From positions 16,974,709 through 17,010,708 of the forward strand of contig NC_135565.1 in assembly GCF_964340395.1 (NCBI RefSeq): 36,000 nucleotides of DNA, written 5' to 3'. The position numbers and the translations under genes are program-made. Shown here piece after piece: positions 1 through 10,169 of this stretch (positions are counted from its first letter, which is position 1; the number at the start of each line of letters is the position of its first letter). Under the pieces are notes generated by a model that made no database searches, was not told where the DNA came from, and worked only from the letters and a program-made list of their open reading frames with translations. This stretch comes from Glandiceps talaboti. Taxonomy: Eukaryota > Hemichordata > Enteropneusta > Spengelidae.

Positions 1-180
1 AGTATTGGGAAATAAAATACGTATACCCCCCTCAAGCATAATGTATGAAAATTGGGACAATAATGACAATTCTGAACGTTTTGATTCGTTTTCTGAGTAC
101 CACAGAACCAGTGATGTATACACAGGTTGTCATGATGTAGAACAACCAGGATCCATGGCATAATCCATATTTTCTGTTCA
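1..180 (-). repeat. Partial copy of dispersed repeat family 1
   Basis: The stretch with TTCTGAACGTTTTGA, then CACAGAACCAGTGATGTA, then GTTGTCATGATGTAGAACAACCAG, recurs at 32545-32700 and 35182-35345, and on the opposite strand at 18660-18835 and 24545-24700. The first bases (AGTATTGGGAAATAA) look like the end of the hairpin part of the same family, cut by the window edge. It lies in the intron just before the first exon. Confidence 0.6.
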
Positions 181-233
181 AAGACAATAACTTGTCTTGT
201 GTACGGAATAATACTTCTTGTGTTTTATTTCAG

Positions 234-484
234 ATGATCATTCAAGTAATAAAAGTAGTAGTAAGAGTGCCCGTACTACATCCAATATCTTACAAGCAAT
301 CCGACCCATCCAAGAAGGCCAACAACAAAACACAGAACAACTCAAAGTGGTTAGTCATCAGTTATTGACCATCACTAGATACCACGAAGACAATCAAGTC
401 ATGTTTGGTCTGCGCAGTAAAGACTGGTTCCTACTCTGCATTGTACTACTTACACAGGTGCTCCTTAATTATTTCATGAAGTGA
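234..484 (+). CDS. 3'-terminal coding exon of a tail-anchored membrane protein
   Basis: A pyrimidine-rich tract ending TTTTATTTCAG (to 233) is followed by an open frame to a TGA at 482-484. The exon starts in phase 1 (its first two bases finish a split codon) and gives about 82 residues. There is no ATG near its start, as expected for an internal entry point. The product begins with a Ser/Lys-rich linker (DHSSNKSSSKSARTT), continues with a polar, probably helical stretch rich in Gln (ILQAIRPIQEGQQQNTEQLK), and ends in one hydrophobic segment, WFLLCIVLLTQVLLNYFMK, directly before the stop. One C-terminal membrane segment with only a Lys after it is the layout of tail-anchored proteins or of proteins whose last segment anchors them in the ER. 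The upstream exons lie left of the window, so the family cannot be named. AATAAA occurs at 546-551. Confidence 0.65.
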
Positions 485-1230
485 ATATACTCTATATTTG
501 CAGGGTGATATATGAACAGTGAGGGCGCCCTTCACTTTTGAAGAAAATAAACCCTGGATTGTAGGGTGACATTCAATATTGAGGGCACCCTTCACTTGTT
601 TGAAGTAAATAAATTCCAGAATTGCAGGGTGGTATAGTAACATTGAGGGCACCCTTCACTTGTTTGAAGTAAATAAATTCCAGAATTGCAGGGTGATATA
701 GAAACATTGAGGGCGCCCTTCACTAGTTTTAAGTGAATAATCTATATTGCAGGGTGATATAGAATTAAATCCTTCACTTTTTGATGAAGTGAGTAAATCT
801 CCATATAGAAACAATGGGGTGCCATTCACTAATTTAAAGTGAATAAACTCTATATTTGCAGGGTGACATACAATGTTTAGGGCATCTTTCACTATTTTGT
901 GAAGTGAATAAACCATATTTTAAGGGTAATATAGAAACATTGACAGTGTCACTAGTTTGATGTAAATAAATTCTATTTGCGAGATGATATACAATGTTGA
1001 GGGCAGCCTTTCTGAAGTGAATAAATTCCCTTATTTGTAGGGTGATATATAACTTTAAAGGTTACCTTTACTAGTCAGTATTTGCAGTTTTCAATAAAGA
1101 GCTGCCCTTCACCGCTTAAAAGAAGTGACTAAATTCCATATTTACAAGGTAATATGGAAACACTGGGGGCACACTTTACTTTCATGTCAATAAATGTCAT
1201 ATCTGCAGGGTGATATAGGATAATGAGAGC
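485..1230. repeat. Diverged ~63-bp tandem repeat following the terminal exon
   Basis: About eleven units share TTGCAGGGTGATATAGAAAC, then TTGAGGGCGCCCTTCACT, then a segment like TTGAAGTAAATAAATTC. Unit starts are near 499, 559, 623, 687, 750, 857, 920, 977, 1038, 1143 and 1205. Early units are close copies and later ones decay. Most units carry AATAAA (for example 546, 608, 672, 842, 907, 965, 1020, 1189). The open frames on the minus strand here follow from the repeat and do not look like genes. Confidence 0.85.
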
Positions 1231-1579
1231 ATCCTGTTAGATCATTTGAAATTTGTAAATATGTTAGTGAATGGATTATTTGATGATCAAGTGGTTTAGT
1301 AATGTTGTAAAGACAACATTTTTGAAGTTGTAGTAGAAAACTGTGAGGGCGCCACTCAAATGTTATGGTCAATATTGCCCGCTTGATAGGGCATTATATG
1401 AAATGATGCAAAGTCAGATATAGAGGTTATTGCAGGGTTAAAGTACTTCTGACACAATCAAACATCTCAAACACTTCTTTTTTCTCTCTTCACTTTACTT
1501 ATTTGTTGTTATATTTTATAAAACTGTAAATAAATAGAAGGTGGCTGATGATGTATGAAGGATCTATGGGCCAGTATTC

Positions 1580-2560
1580 ATTAGACTAGGTCAAAGTTCA
1601 CAAGTTAATATCCGGTATATATTTTCAAGATTAGGGTAAACAAAGGTCAATATTTACCTTTCTAGGTCAGTGACCAAGTTGTGACAGTACACACCCAGCT
1701 GGGTCAATATTTACCATGTTAGGGCGATAATCACCAGGTTGTGACAATACACACCCAGCTAGGTCAATATTTACCTTTCTAGGTCAGTAACCAAGTTGTA
1801 ACAGTACACACCCAGCTGGGGGTCATTATTCACCATGTTAGATCAATATCAATGCTATGTTGATATTCACTAGTCATTGTCAATATCTAGATCAATATTT
1901 ATTATTTTAGGTGATTATATATATATGCCAGTTGAGGTCAACAAACACCAGGTCAAGTCAATATATGTTTATCAGTCTAGTGGACATTTATTTGTCTATG
2001 TCTTTGCAAATGGAGTTAGGTCTGTTACTTTTCTTTTAGGTTATTATTTACCGAGACAACTCAGTACTCATTGTTAAGTCAGTAAATAAACACCCTGGTA
2101 GGTCATTATTTAATAGCCCAACAGGTAGTTAATTTCAATATTTACCCTTCCATGTTTTGCCTCTGACAGTCTAGGTGAGTTGGTACAGTGGTACAGTTCA
2201 ATGCTTATCCATTCAGGTCAATATAAAGTGGTTCATAACAATATTCAATCCTCTATGGAATCGTTCGCCCCGGCTAGGGTAATATATACCAAGCAAGGTG
2301 TGTTTGGTCAATATATGCAAGCCTAAGTCAATATTCACCATATACACCAGGTTAATATTTATCATTCTAGTGACCAGCCAAGGTTATCTATATACACCTT
2401 TCTATTCAATATTTACCAGTTTTAGTACATTGTACACAGAATGTCACAGTCAATATTCTGATGCCGGGTAATATTTCCTTATATAGGTAAATTATGTTTC
2501 AGGTCAGGTTAATATTTTCCTAACAAGGGCAATAATATTGATATTTTGTTGTCCATATTA
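1580..2560. repeat. Strongly diverged tandem repeat built on GGTCAATATTTACC
   Basis: The motif GGTCAATATTTACC and variants recur dozens of times at irregular spacing. The clearest part is three ~59-bp units around 1681, 1741 and 1799 sharing GTGACAGTACACACCCAGCTGGGTCAATATT. The array fades near 2560. No coding sequence is apparent. Confidence 0.75.
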
Positions 2561-3039
2561 ATTCACAGTAGTCGAATGCTATGGTTAGGTAAACATTAGA
2601 AAGGTGTAAGTCTGCCACTAGAGGGCGTCTGAATTGATCAACATACTACACTGTTTTATCCATTCAGAAAATATTGTAAGAAATGTTGCCATTCCATATG
2701 CAATGTTTTGAGTGGCCTAGCTGTCGTGTTCAAACACTGACATTTTTAATCAAAATATTTGTAGTGAGACTTCTATTTTTTTGTCACACACTTTTGGTGT
2801 TTTTGTAGACACTTTGTAAATTTCACTGGATGAGTCTTTGATAACATATCCATTTCATCCCAACACAGAGTGCCTATACTGCCATGTCTTCTTAAACCCA
2901 AGTCTCCCAGTTTGACCCCTGACCTTTACCCTGTCCAGATCCAAAAAGAATTCTCTTTTCTCTGAATCTTAATACTTGGTGAAAAATTTCATTTTATCAG
3001 TTAACACAACTGTCACTATGAAGTAACCTTCCAACCCCT
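2561..3039. other. Non-coding sequence, nothing identified
   Basis: AT-rich unique-looking DNA. CACTAGAGGGCGTCT near 2617 resembles the GAGGGCG motif of neighbouring repeats. No exon-like frame or RNA gene seen. Confidence 0.5.
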
Positions 3040-3300
3040 TTCTTCATAATAGTATGGTCTGATACGATACTTTCATGCTTCACAGATCAGTCCATTTATT
3101 TGTGAAATAGGGGTAATTAGCGCCCCATCTTCAAAATGATATGGTCCAATTTGATATTTGTATGCTTCACAGACTCATCCATTTTATTGATTGGGGTGAT
3201 TTGATGCTCCTCTCTGCATAATAGTATGGTCCATTGTGATATTTGTATGCTTCACAGACTAGTCCATTATATGTGTGAAATAGGGGTGATTTGGTGAAAC
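3040..3300. repeat. Three ~84-bp tandem units
   Basis: Units begin near 3042, 3124 and 3209. Each reads approximately CATAATAGTATGGTC, then GATATTTGTATGCTTCACAGACT, then AGTCCATTTAT, then TGTGAAATAGGGGTGATT. Moderate divergence. Confidence 0.8.
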
Positions 3301-4166
3301 TCCTATCCAGAGTACAAATTAGACAAAAAAACAACTTTTATCATGTTAGGATTTTGTGAAAGGGATCAATTGGAATACATAGTTTATTATATCTGACAAT
3401 TATATTATGATAAGATTTGTATGAGAGATACTGCTGTTTGAATATTGTACTAGAACATTTTAGCAGTTCATATTTAGACTTGTCACATTCATGTAAGCCA
3501 AGATAGACAACTACTTTTACAAAATTACAAATACTACATCAAAGGTCACAGATTCAGGGTACTAAATTATTTGGCAAACTCTTTTCCCAAAATTGACATT
3601 GTTCAAAATTTTTCAAATGATAAGAAAGATTGAAATTTTTATCAGTGATTCTCATTGGCTACTGTGCATCACATGGTATACTTTTCCTGATATTTTGGAT
3701 ACAAGTTTATGTAAATGCATCTCATGGTCACCATTTGTCACATGACACATTTTGCTCAAGAATTATGGATGACTTTGATGGAGTTTTTGTGTCGGAGATT
3801 CTCATTGGTCACCATCAGTCACATGACTCATTCCAAATATATTATGGGATATGAACAATTGCAGTCATCTTTTCTAAGTTGAAATTGTAGTTTTTGAAAT
3901 GACAATATTGCACAATATTGCAAATTTGTCACAGAAGCAACAAAATATGGTTATTATTTGTGAGCGATATTTTTAAACTGCGGCTAAGTTGTTTCTAGAC
4001 TAGTACAAAGTTTTGCATTTATTGGCAAACAAACAATTAAAATTATTAGGGGAAAACTTATATTTTGATTTGTCTTTATGATTATTACCATATTATATTA
4101 TTAGTAATACTGTTACTTATTTGTTGTATTGTTTGTGGATCATAAAAAGAGAAACTTTATTATTAT
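3301..4166. other. Non-coding stretch with a short imperfect repeat
   Basis: Mostly AT-rich unique sequence. From about 3646 to 3835, ATTCTCATTGGTCACCATCAGTCACATGACTCATT occurs in about three imperfect copies. The 74-codon open frame over it reflects that repetition and shows no recognisable domain. Confidence 0.5.
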
Positions 4167-4232
4167 ATATCAACATAACATAACATAACATAACATAACA
4201 TAACATAACATAACATAACATAACATAACATA
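4167..4232. repeat. (ATAAC)n pentanucleotide microsatellite
   Basis: About twelve nearly perfect copies of CATAA/ATAAC. Confidence 0.97.
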
Positions 4233-4299
4233 ACATAATTAAAAACTTATGGGATCATGGATGAAGCATCTTAGCTTTCATATCATTGTCTCCTTACAG

Positions 4300-4536
4300 G
4301 AATGGTTGCCACATTTTTTAGACATCCACAGTGATACAAGGCTCCCCAGTGTTTTGTTCTACAAATTTGAATTTTTTAACCATGAAAAAATTGAGAATGG
4401 TTTTGATTCAAGAAATGGTGTTGCTCTGAAAGGTAGTGAAAGAAAATTAATGGCTAATAAACTCAGTTTTTACCTCCAGTGGGCTCGCTCTCAGATCAAG
4501 GGGCAGTGTTTAGATGGCGCTATTGATCAGTTATAA
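4300..4536 (+). CDS. Candidate 3'-terminal exon, product unrecognised
   Basis: The sequence ATCATTGTCTCCTTACAG is a good acceptor, and it opens a phase-0 frame of 78 codons ending in TAA at 4534-4536. AATAAA follows at 4590-4595. The predicted peptide starts EWLPHFLDIHSD, has a mixed and non-repetitive composition (RLPSVLFYKFEFF, then LKGSERKLMANKLSF, then WARSQIKGQCLDGAIDQL), and is less AT-biased than its surroundings. That is unlike the repeat-driven frames elsewhere. I do not recognise the family. Its phase differs from that of the exon at 234-484 (phase 1), so a simple alternative last exon of the same gene would need another donor. It may be the end of a separate gene, a decayed retrocopy, or chance. 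Confidence 0.35.
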   Translation, partial: EWLPHFLDIHSDTRLPSVLFYKFEFFNHEKIENGFDSRNGVALKGSERKLMANKLSFYLQWARSQIKGQCLDGAIDQL

Positions 4537-4684
4537 CCATACCCATCTGTTTCAGTCACATGCATATTGCAAAGTTTAATGAAATCAAAAATAAATCATA
4601 ATATTCTGAAAACGTAACAAATCTGCAGAAAATTTTTTTGGGAGCATGGAGCAGTTGACACATAGATAGAATCTTGGTATTGTC

Positions 4685-5090
4685 TTATGGAAGGATAGTA
4701 ACAAATTTGTATTCACTTGAAATATTAACCAATTTATATTCACTTAGGAAGCTTGGCATGTTAACCATTTTATAGGGGAGCTTAGAATGTAACCGATTTA
4801 TATTCACTTAGGGGGCTTGGTAGGTTAACCAATTTATATTCACTTAGGGGGCTTGGCAGGTTAACCAATTTGTATTCACATAGGGAGCTTGAAATATAAC
4901 CAATTTATATTCACTTAGAGAACTTGGAATATAACCAATTTATATTCACTTAGGGGGGCTTGGCAGGTTAACCAATTTGTATTCACTTAGGGAGCTTAGA
5001 ATGTAACAATTTACATTCACTGAGGGAGCTTGGAATGTAATCAATTTATATTCACTTAGGGAGCTTGGAATGTAGAGGCATAATTTGACA
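4685..5090. repeat. ~36-45-bp minisatellite
   Basis: About nine units of the type CTTGGCAGGTTAACC, then AATTTATATTCACTTAGGGAG. Units vary between GGCAGGTTAACC and GGAATGTAACC forms. No coding content. Confidence 0.9.
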
Positions 5091-5094
5091 TTCT

Positions 5095-5114
5095 GGGGGG
5101 GGGGGGGGGGGGGG
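5095..5114 (+). repeat. Poly(G) run of 20
   Basis: An unbroken run of about 20 G directly after the minisatellite. The exact length is likely unreliable in sequencing. Confidence 0.9.
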
Positions 5115-5984
5115 TTGACACCGGTAGATTTTCAACACAGTACATTAGTTAACAAATTGACTAGTGTTGTCATTTTTGTATTAACAAATATATTCAGAGA
5201 GCTTTTGAAGAAAAAGAAAATGTGACATGGTCTTGTAATCTCTGTGAGACATGCTTAGATTTTATCTAAAAAGTTAGAGTGGTTGTGTGTAATCCGCTGC
5301 TAATGTTTTCAAGCAAAACATAGAGACAAGATTATTCATGTTTGCAGAAATGTTTTCATAGTGAACAAATGAAGGATACTTAGGTTGTTCATTGTCTGTT
5401 AGGGTGATCCTATTTTTTAATTGTTTCTCATTACTTTTTCATGGCAACTATGGGTTGGTCAGTCGATTTAAAAAAAAAAAAAACAGTAAAAAAATAAATA
5501 AAAAATCATCTTCATGTTTCTCTGCCTCTCCTTTTCCTCCTCTCTATCTTCTTTTTATTGCATTCCTGATAACAAACCCTTTCCCAGCTTCTCTACACAC
5601 TTGGCATGTTCTCAGGTCCCCTATTTGAATAACTTCCGTCATGAAAGAAATGCTTTGTTCGTGAGCAATTGTTGTTGTCGCCGCCATGACTGTATATGAT
5701 GTTGACACTTGCTTATTCTTATCGGAGAGGGTGCTGTTCCACAAAATATTAAGGGCGGGTGAAATTTCTTCTTCTTTTTTTTGATGTTGGAGCTAAAAAT
5801 TTGGGGCGATCAGGTAATGAGAAATAATTATACCAATAGGGTCACCCTATTGACATCTGTCAACATGTTTGCTATGATACTGTGTTATTGTGTTTAGTCT
5901 ATGTAACCACATGTAACAAAGACTTTGTCATTTGAAGTTAGTTTCTATCTAGTATTTAAAATGGGTTTCAGGCAATGTACTATA
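5115..5984. other. Non-coding sequence, nothing identified
   Basis: AT-rich DNA with an A-rich tract near 5470-5505 and a T/C-rich tract near 5515-5560. Short open frames on both strands show no domain and no matching splice signals. Confidence 0.5.
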
Positions 5985-6560
5985 TGCAATTGATATAGTA
6001 TTGTAGTCAGTTGATATAGTACTATATGCAGTTGATACAGTATTGTAGTCAGTTGATAAAGTACTATATGCAGTTGATATAGTACTATATGCAGTTGATA
6101 TAGTACTATATGCAGTTGATATATTATTGTAGTCAGTTGATAAAGTATTATATGCAGTTGATATAGTACTATATGCAGTTGATATAGTATTGTAGTCAGT
6201 TGATAAAGTATTATATGCAGTTGATATAGTACTATATGCAGTTGATATAGTACTATATGCAGTTGATATATTATTGTAGTCAGTTGATAAAGTATTATAT
6301 GCAGTTGATATAGTACTATATGCAGTTGATATAGTATTGTAGTCAGTTGATAAAGTACTATATGCAGTTGATATAGTACTATATGCAGTTGATAAAGTAT
6401 TGTAGTCAGTTGATATAGTACTATATGCAGTTGATATAGTATTGTAGTCAGTTGGTAAAGTACTATATGCAGTTGATAACGTACTGTATGCAGTTGATAT
6501 ATTACTATATGCAGTTGATATAGTACTGTAGTCAATTGATATAGTGCTGTCGTCAGTTGA
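5985..6560. repeat. 21-bp satellite, first subtype (GTTGATATAGTACTATATGCA)
   Basis: About 27 near-perfect 21-bp units. Two variants alternate: one containing ACTATATGCAGTTGATATAGT and one containing ATTGTAGTCAGTTGATAAAGT. Because 21 bp is seven codons, the minus strand stays open for about 200 codons (YQLHIVL/YQLTTIL repeats). There is no independent sign that this is translated. Confidence 0.95.
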
Positions 6561-7435
6561 TATGTTCTCAATTGATATAATACATGTCAGTTGATATGCT
6601 ACTGTAATTAGTACTGTAGTCAGTTGACAGTGCAGTTAGTTGATATAGTACTGTAGACAGTTGATATAGTACTGTAGTTAGTACTGTAGACATGATATGG
6701 TACTGTAGTCAGATGATATAGTACTGTAGTTAGTACTGTAGACAGTTGATAGACCTGTTGTCAGATGATATAGTACTGTAGTTAGTACTGTAGACAGTTG
6801 ATAGACCTGTTGTCAGATGATATAGTACTGTAGTTAGTACTGTAGACAGTTGATAGACCTGTTGTCAGATGATATGGTACTGTAGTTAGTACTGTAGACA
6901 GATGATAGACCTGTTGTCAGATGATATGGTACTGTTGTCAGATGATATGGTACTGTAGTCAGATGATATAATCCTGTTGTCAGATGATATGGTACTGTAG
7001 TCAGATGATATAATCCTGTTGTCAGATGATATGGTACTGTAGTCAGATGATATGGTACTGTAGTCATGATATGGTACTGTTGTCAGATGATATGGTACTG
7101 TAGTCAGATGATATAATCCTGTTGTCAGATGATATGATACTGTTGTCAGATGATATGGTACTGTTGACAGATGATATGGTACTGTAGTCAGATGATATGG
7201 TACTGTAGTCAGATGATATGGTACTGTAGTCAGATGATATAATCCTGTTGACAGATGATATGGTACTGTAGTCAGATGATATGGTACTGTAGTCAGATGA
7301 TATGGTACTGTAGTCAGATGATGGTACTGTTGTCAGATGATATAATCCTGTTGACAGATGATATGATACTATAGTCAGACGATATGGTAGTGTTGACAGA
7401 TGATATGGTACTTTAGATAGTTGATAGTAACTACG
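6561..7435. repeat. 21-bp satellite, second subtype (AGATGATATGGTACTGTAGTC)
   Basis: Continues the previous array with a related 21-bp unit in which GTTGATATAG is replaced by AGATGATATGG. Units containing ATAATCCTGTTGTC and ATAGACCTGTTGTC are interspersed. A longer local unit (TAGTTAGTACTGTAGACAG plus flanks, about 57-60 bp) is repeated between 6720 and 6910. Confidence 0.93.
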
Positions 7436-8074
7436 ATTCAAATGACAAAGTTTTTTTCATGGCGCAAGACTTATTGAGTTACTGGAAAGAAGCTTTTACA
7501 GTTTTTTGTTTTAAACAAATCTGGCAAACAGAGGTCTGGTGCTATGTTATAAGTAAGTTAAAACTGAATAATATTTGCATTAATGTATATTAATTAGTAT
7601 TAATAGTAATGTTATGTATTGTAATTTAATATTCTATATTTACTTATAATCAGCATTGTGTTTTGAGAATATTTTATCATTTTTGAAATTGATTGGTGAG
7701 AGAGAAGGAGTAGTGTGTTGTGAGGGATTCTATTATGTAACAAGTTGTGATTCCTAGATAAAGAAAGTTGTTTCACCTAGATGTCAGCACTAGTGGCTGA
7801 TAACTTGAAAAAAAATGTGTGCCGTGAGTACTATTATGTATGTATATGCAAAAGAACCCCTTCAGTGCAATAAGTCACTTATTTTCTGTTAATGATAGTA
7901 CTAAGTGCATGAAGGTGTCAGGCAGGATTTGCACACTAGAGTGTACAAGCATGTATTTTCATTTTGTTTGTGCTATTTGTATTTGTATTTGCTTTAATTA
8001 CAATCAATACATTACCTTCAAAGTTTTCCAACCACATTCAGCAACTCCTATATAATTATGGATAAAAACAAAAC
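7436..8074. other. Non-coding sequence, nothing identified
   Basis: AT-rich DNA with no exon-like frame, RNA gene or clear repeat. Confidence 0.5.
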
Positions 8075-8230
8075 AATTTCTGTACAATAGCAACGAGGGC
8101 GCTGTTATGGCAAAAACAAAGTAATTTCGAAGAATTATGTAAGAGGGCGCTGTTAACAAAATTTCGATAATGTAAGACGGCACTGTTATGGCAAAAACAA
8201 AGTAATTTTGATGGCTCGTAAAAGAGGGCC
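8075..8230. repeat. Three short units with GAGGGCGCTGTTATGGCAAA
   Basis: GAGGGCGCTGTTATGGCAAAAACAAAGTAATTTCGA occurs near 8095 and 8178 (as GACGGCACTG), with a shortened copy near 8142. Confidence 0.7.
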
Positions 8231-9156
8231 AGTTTACAGCTTTAACATGGCTAGGGGAAATATTCTGCTTGAGGAATATCAAAATGTATTTATTTTTTTC
8301 AGTGATCCTTTCTAGATTAGGAAAACAAAGTTTTCTAAAAATTGGGATGTTTATAGACCCAGAATTATTTCTTGTATGTAAGTTAGGAATTTTTCCTGCA
8401 AATGTTATAGTTTTTGTTTATTAGTTGGGGTAATAGTGATAATGATATAATTATGGTACAAGATGGCAGACATATGTCTAACCTTCAGTATTGTATATTT
8501 ATCAGATTTTAATTGTCATAATGTACACATATCAATAAATTTTATTCAATTGAGGAAGCCATTGTTTGTGATATAGTGTGTGTTGTTCTTGTTTGCATGG
8601 GTGATTTGTATGTTGGGCAAGCTAACATAATGACGGATTTCACATCTTTGGACCTGAATGTGAACCTAAAAATATAATTCAGTTGATACCTGACCTGACC
8701 TGACCTCTATCATCGGCAGGGGAGAGTTGGCGAGTTTCTTTACTTTGAGAGTCTTTTAAGACAATTTTAGACTATCCTGGTAATAATTTCACATCTCTAA
8801 AAGGCAGCATCATCTAAAATTAGCAAGTAAGGGTTAAAATGTTTAATAAAAAGTTAATACTATAATGACAGTAAAAGGTTGGTGCATATAATTGTTGGTT
8901 GACTGCATGAGTGACCTAGCTCTGGAAGTGAAGGCGTCCTAGGGGGTCTCCCCCTAGCAGATCGGGGGGGGGGGGGTGTTTGTATTAAGGCAATTTTTAG
9001 ATTATTCATTGCCTAAGTTTAAAGTAATCTTTCGAAAAACTAAAGTTAAGGTGAGTTTTAAATGAGTTTCGTACGACACATAAGAATGGGCCAGGTAGTG
9101 TCCATAACATTGGTATAGTTGCATTACTATTGCAGATATAGTAAAGTCACTAGTAT
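8231..9156. other. Non-coding sequence with a G-rich hairpin
   Basis: Mostly unremarkable AT-rich DNA. At 8939-8957, CTAGGGGG-TCT-CCCCCTAG is a perfect 8-bp inverted repeat, followed by a run of 13 G at 8964-8976. No gene seen. Confidence 0.5.
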
Positions 9157-9435
9157 AGTACAGAATAGACTGTCAACAGTCGTTCGTGCCTTTTTGCTAC
9201 GTTTTATCTAAAACTAAAGTCGTTGCCTCGCTCCGATCCGATACTATAACCGCGTACTGATCAGCGAGTGCCAGAGGCACGAGCTCGTGCGTTCGGTACT
9301 CACAGTTCGTGCATTCGGCAATCGCAGTTCCTATCAGTACGCATTAGTATTCAGTGCTACGGCGACGACTTTGATTTAGATGAAACGTACGTAGCAAAAA
9401 AGGCACGAACGACTGTCGACAGTCTAAGTACAGAA
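9157..9435. mobile_element. Foldback/MITE element with 9-bp target duplication
   Basis: A 261-bp element (9166-9426) starts TAGACTGTC and ends GACAGTCTA, flanked on both sides by AGTACAGAA (9157-9165 and 9427-9435). The terminal inverted repeats match for about 36 nt with one mismatch and one T indel, then continue with small gaps to 9261 on the left and from 9333 on the right. Nearly the whole element can therefore fold on itself. The loop (9262-9332) has a 14-bp palindrome, GCACGAGCTCGTGC, at 9277-9290. There is no coding capacity, so it is non-autonomous. A 9-bp target duplication with long inverted repeats fits Mutator-like (MULE) elements, but the superfamily is an inference. Confidence 0.85.
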
Positions 9436-9459
9436 CTTTAGGTGCTCATACCTAGCCTA

Positions 9460-9512
9460 CTAGTGCAGGGGCATATGGGTTTTCGTGTGAAATGCATGTT
9501 AATTTTATGAAA
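9460..9512 (+). repeat. Dispersed repeat fragment, inverted relative to 12676-12738
   Basis: TAGTGCAGGGGCATATGG followed by TTTTCGTGTGAAATGCATGTTAATTTT is found in reverse complement at 12676-12738 with few differences. Confidence 0.65.
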
Positions 9513-10069
9513 CATATATGGTTTCGTTCATTATAGGACCACATATAAAAAAATACATGTTGGCAATTTTAATCTTCAAAATTAGTCTGAGGGGGCTAAA
9601 ATAAAATTTGGCCCCAAGACCCTATTCTTAACCATTGGTTAGGCAATGAAAACCCATGAATCCATGATTCAATCCATCATCTTTGAAACAAGTGAATATA
9701 TCGATCCATCGCCCTTTTGTAATAAAACTTGGCGAATCTCATAGGGTGAACAGATTACACTAACCTAGATCGTGGTGGTGTCTGTGGATGGTAGGCTGGT
9801 AGCCTGAATGAGAATGAATGGGTACTCTTAAGTAGGTTTTATTTGAGTAGACGTGGTAACAAGGACAAAAATAGTTGACAAAACAACTACTTGAGTGGTA
9901 GACCTGATTGATATTTTTTTTCTCAAAATTATTGCCTAGTATTAAATTGATTTTACTGACACGAAAGAAGAGATTCAGTTGAGGTTAACTATACGAAAAG
10001 TTAAATTTACCCACCTTTACCCAACCTTTACCCTACCTGTGACCCACCTAGCTACCATCTCTGTCAAGG

Positions 10070-10169
10070 GGTAGTACGAGACAAAGTGATACTTTTGACT
10101 TCACAGTCCCAGGGGAGAGGTCACAGGAGGTGAATTAAGTCAAAGGTGTCACTTCGTCTCATACTCACC
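10070..10169. repeat. 100-bp hairpin repeat
   Basis: The left arm GTAGTACGAGACAAAGTGAT...TTTTGACTT (10070-10101) is matched by the reverse complement of 10137-10169 with about five differences over 32 bp. The loop is about 35 bp. It may be a small MITE or a foldback remnant. No target duplication is obvious. Confidence 0.65.

Noticed and set aside
5945-6571. 208-codon minus-strand frame of YQLHIVL-type heptads
   Set aside because: Fully explained by a 21-bp satellite, whose period is a multiple of three. There is no start context, splice signal or non-repeat domain.
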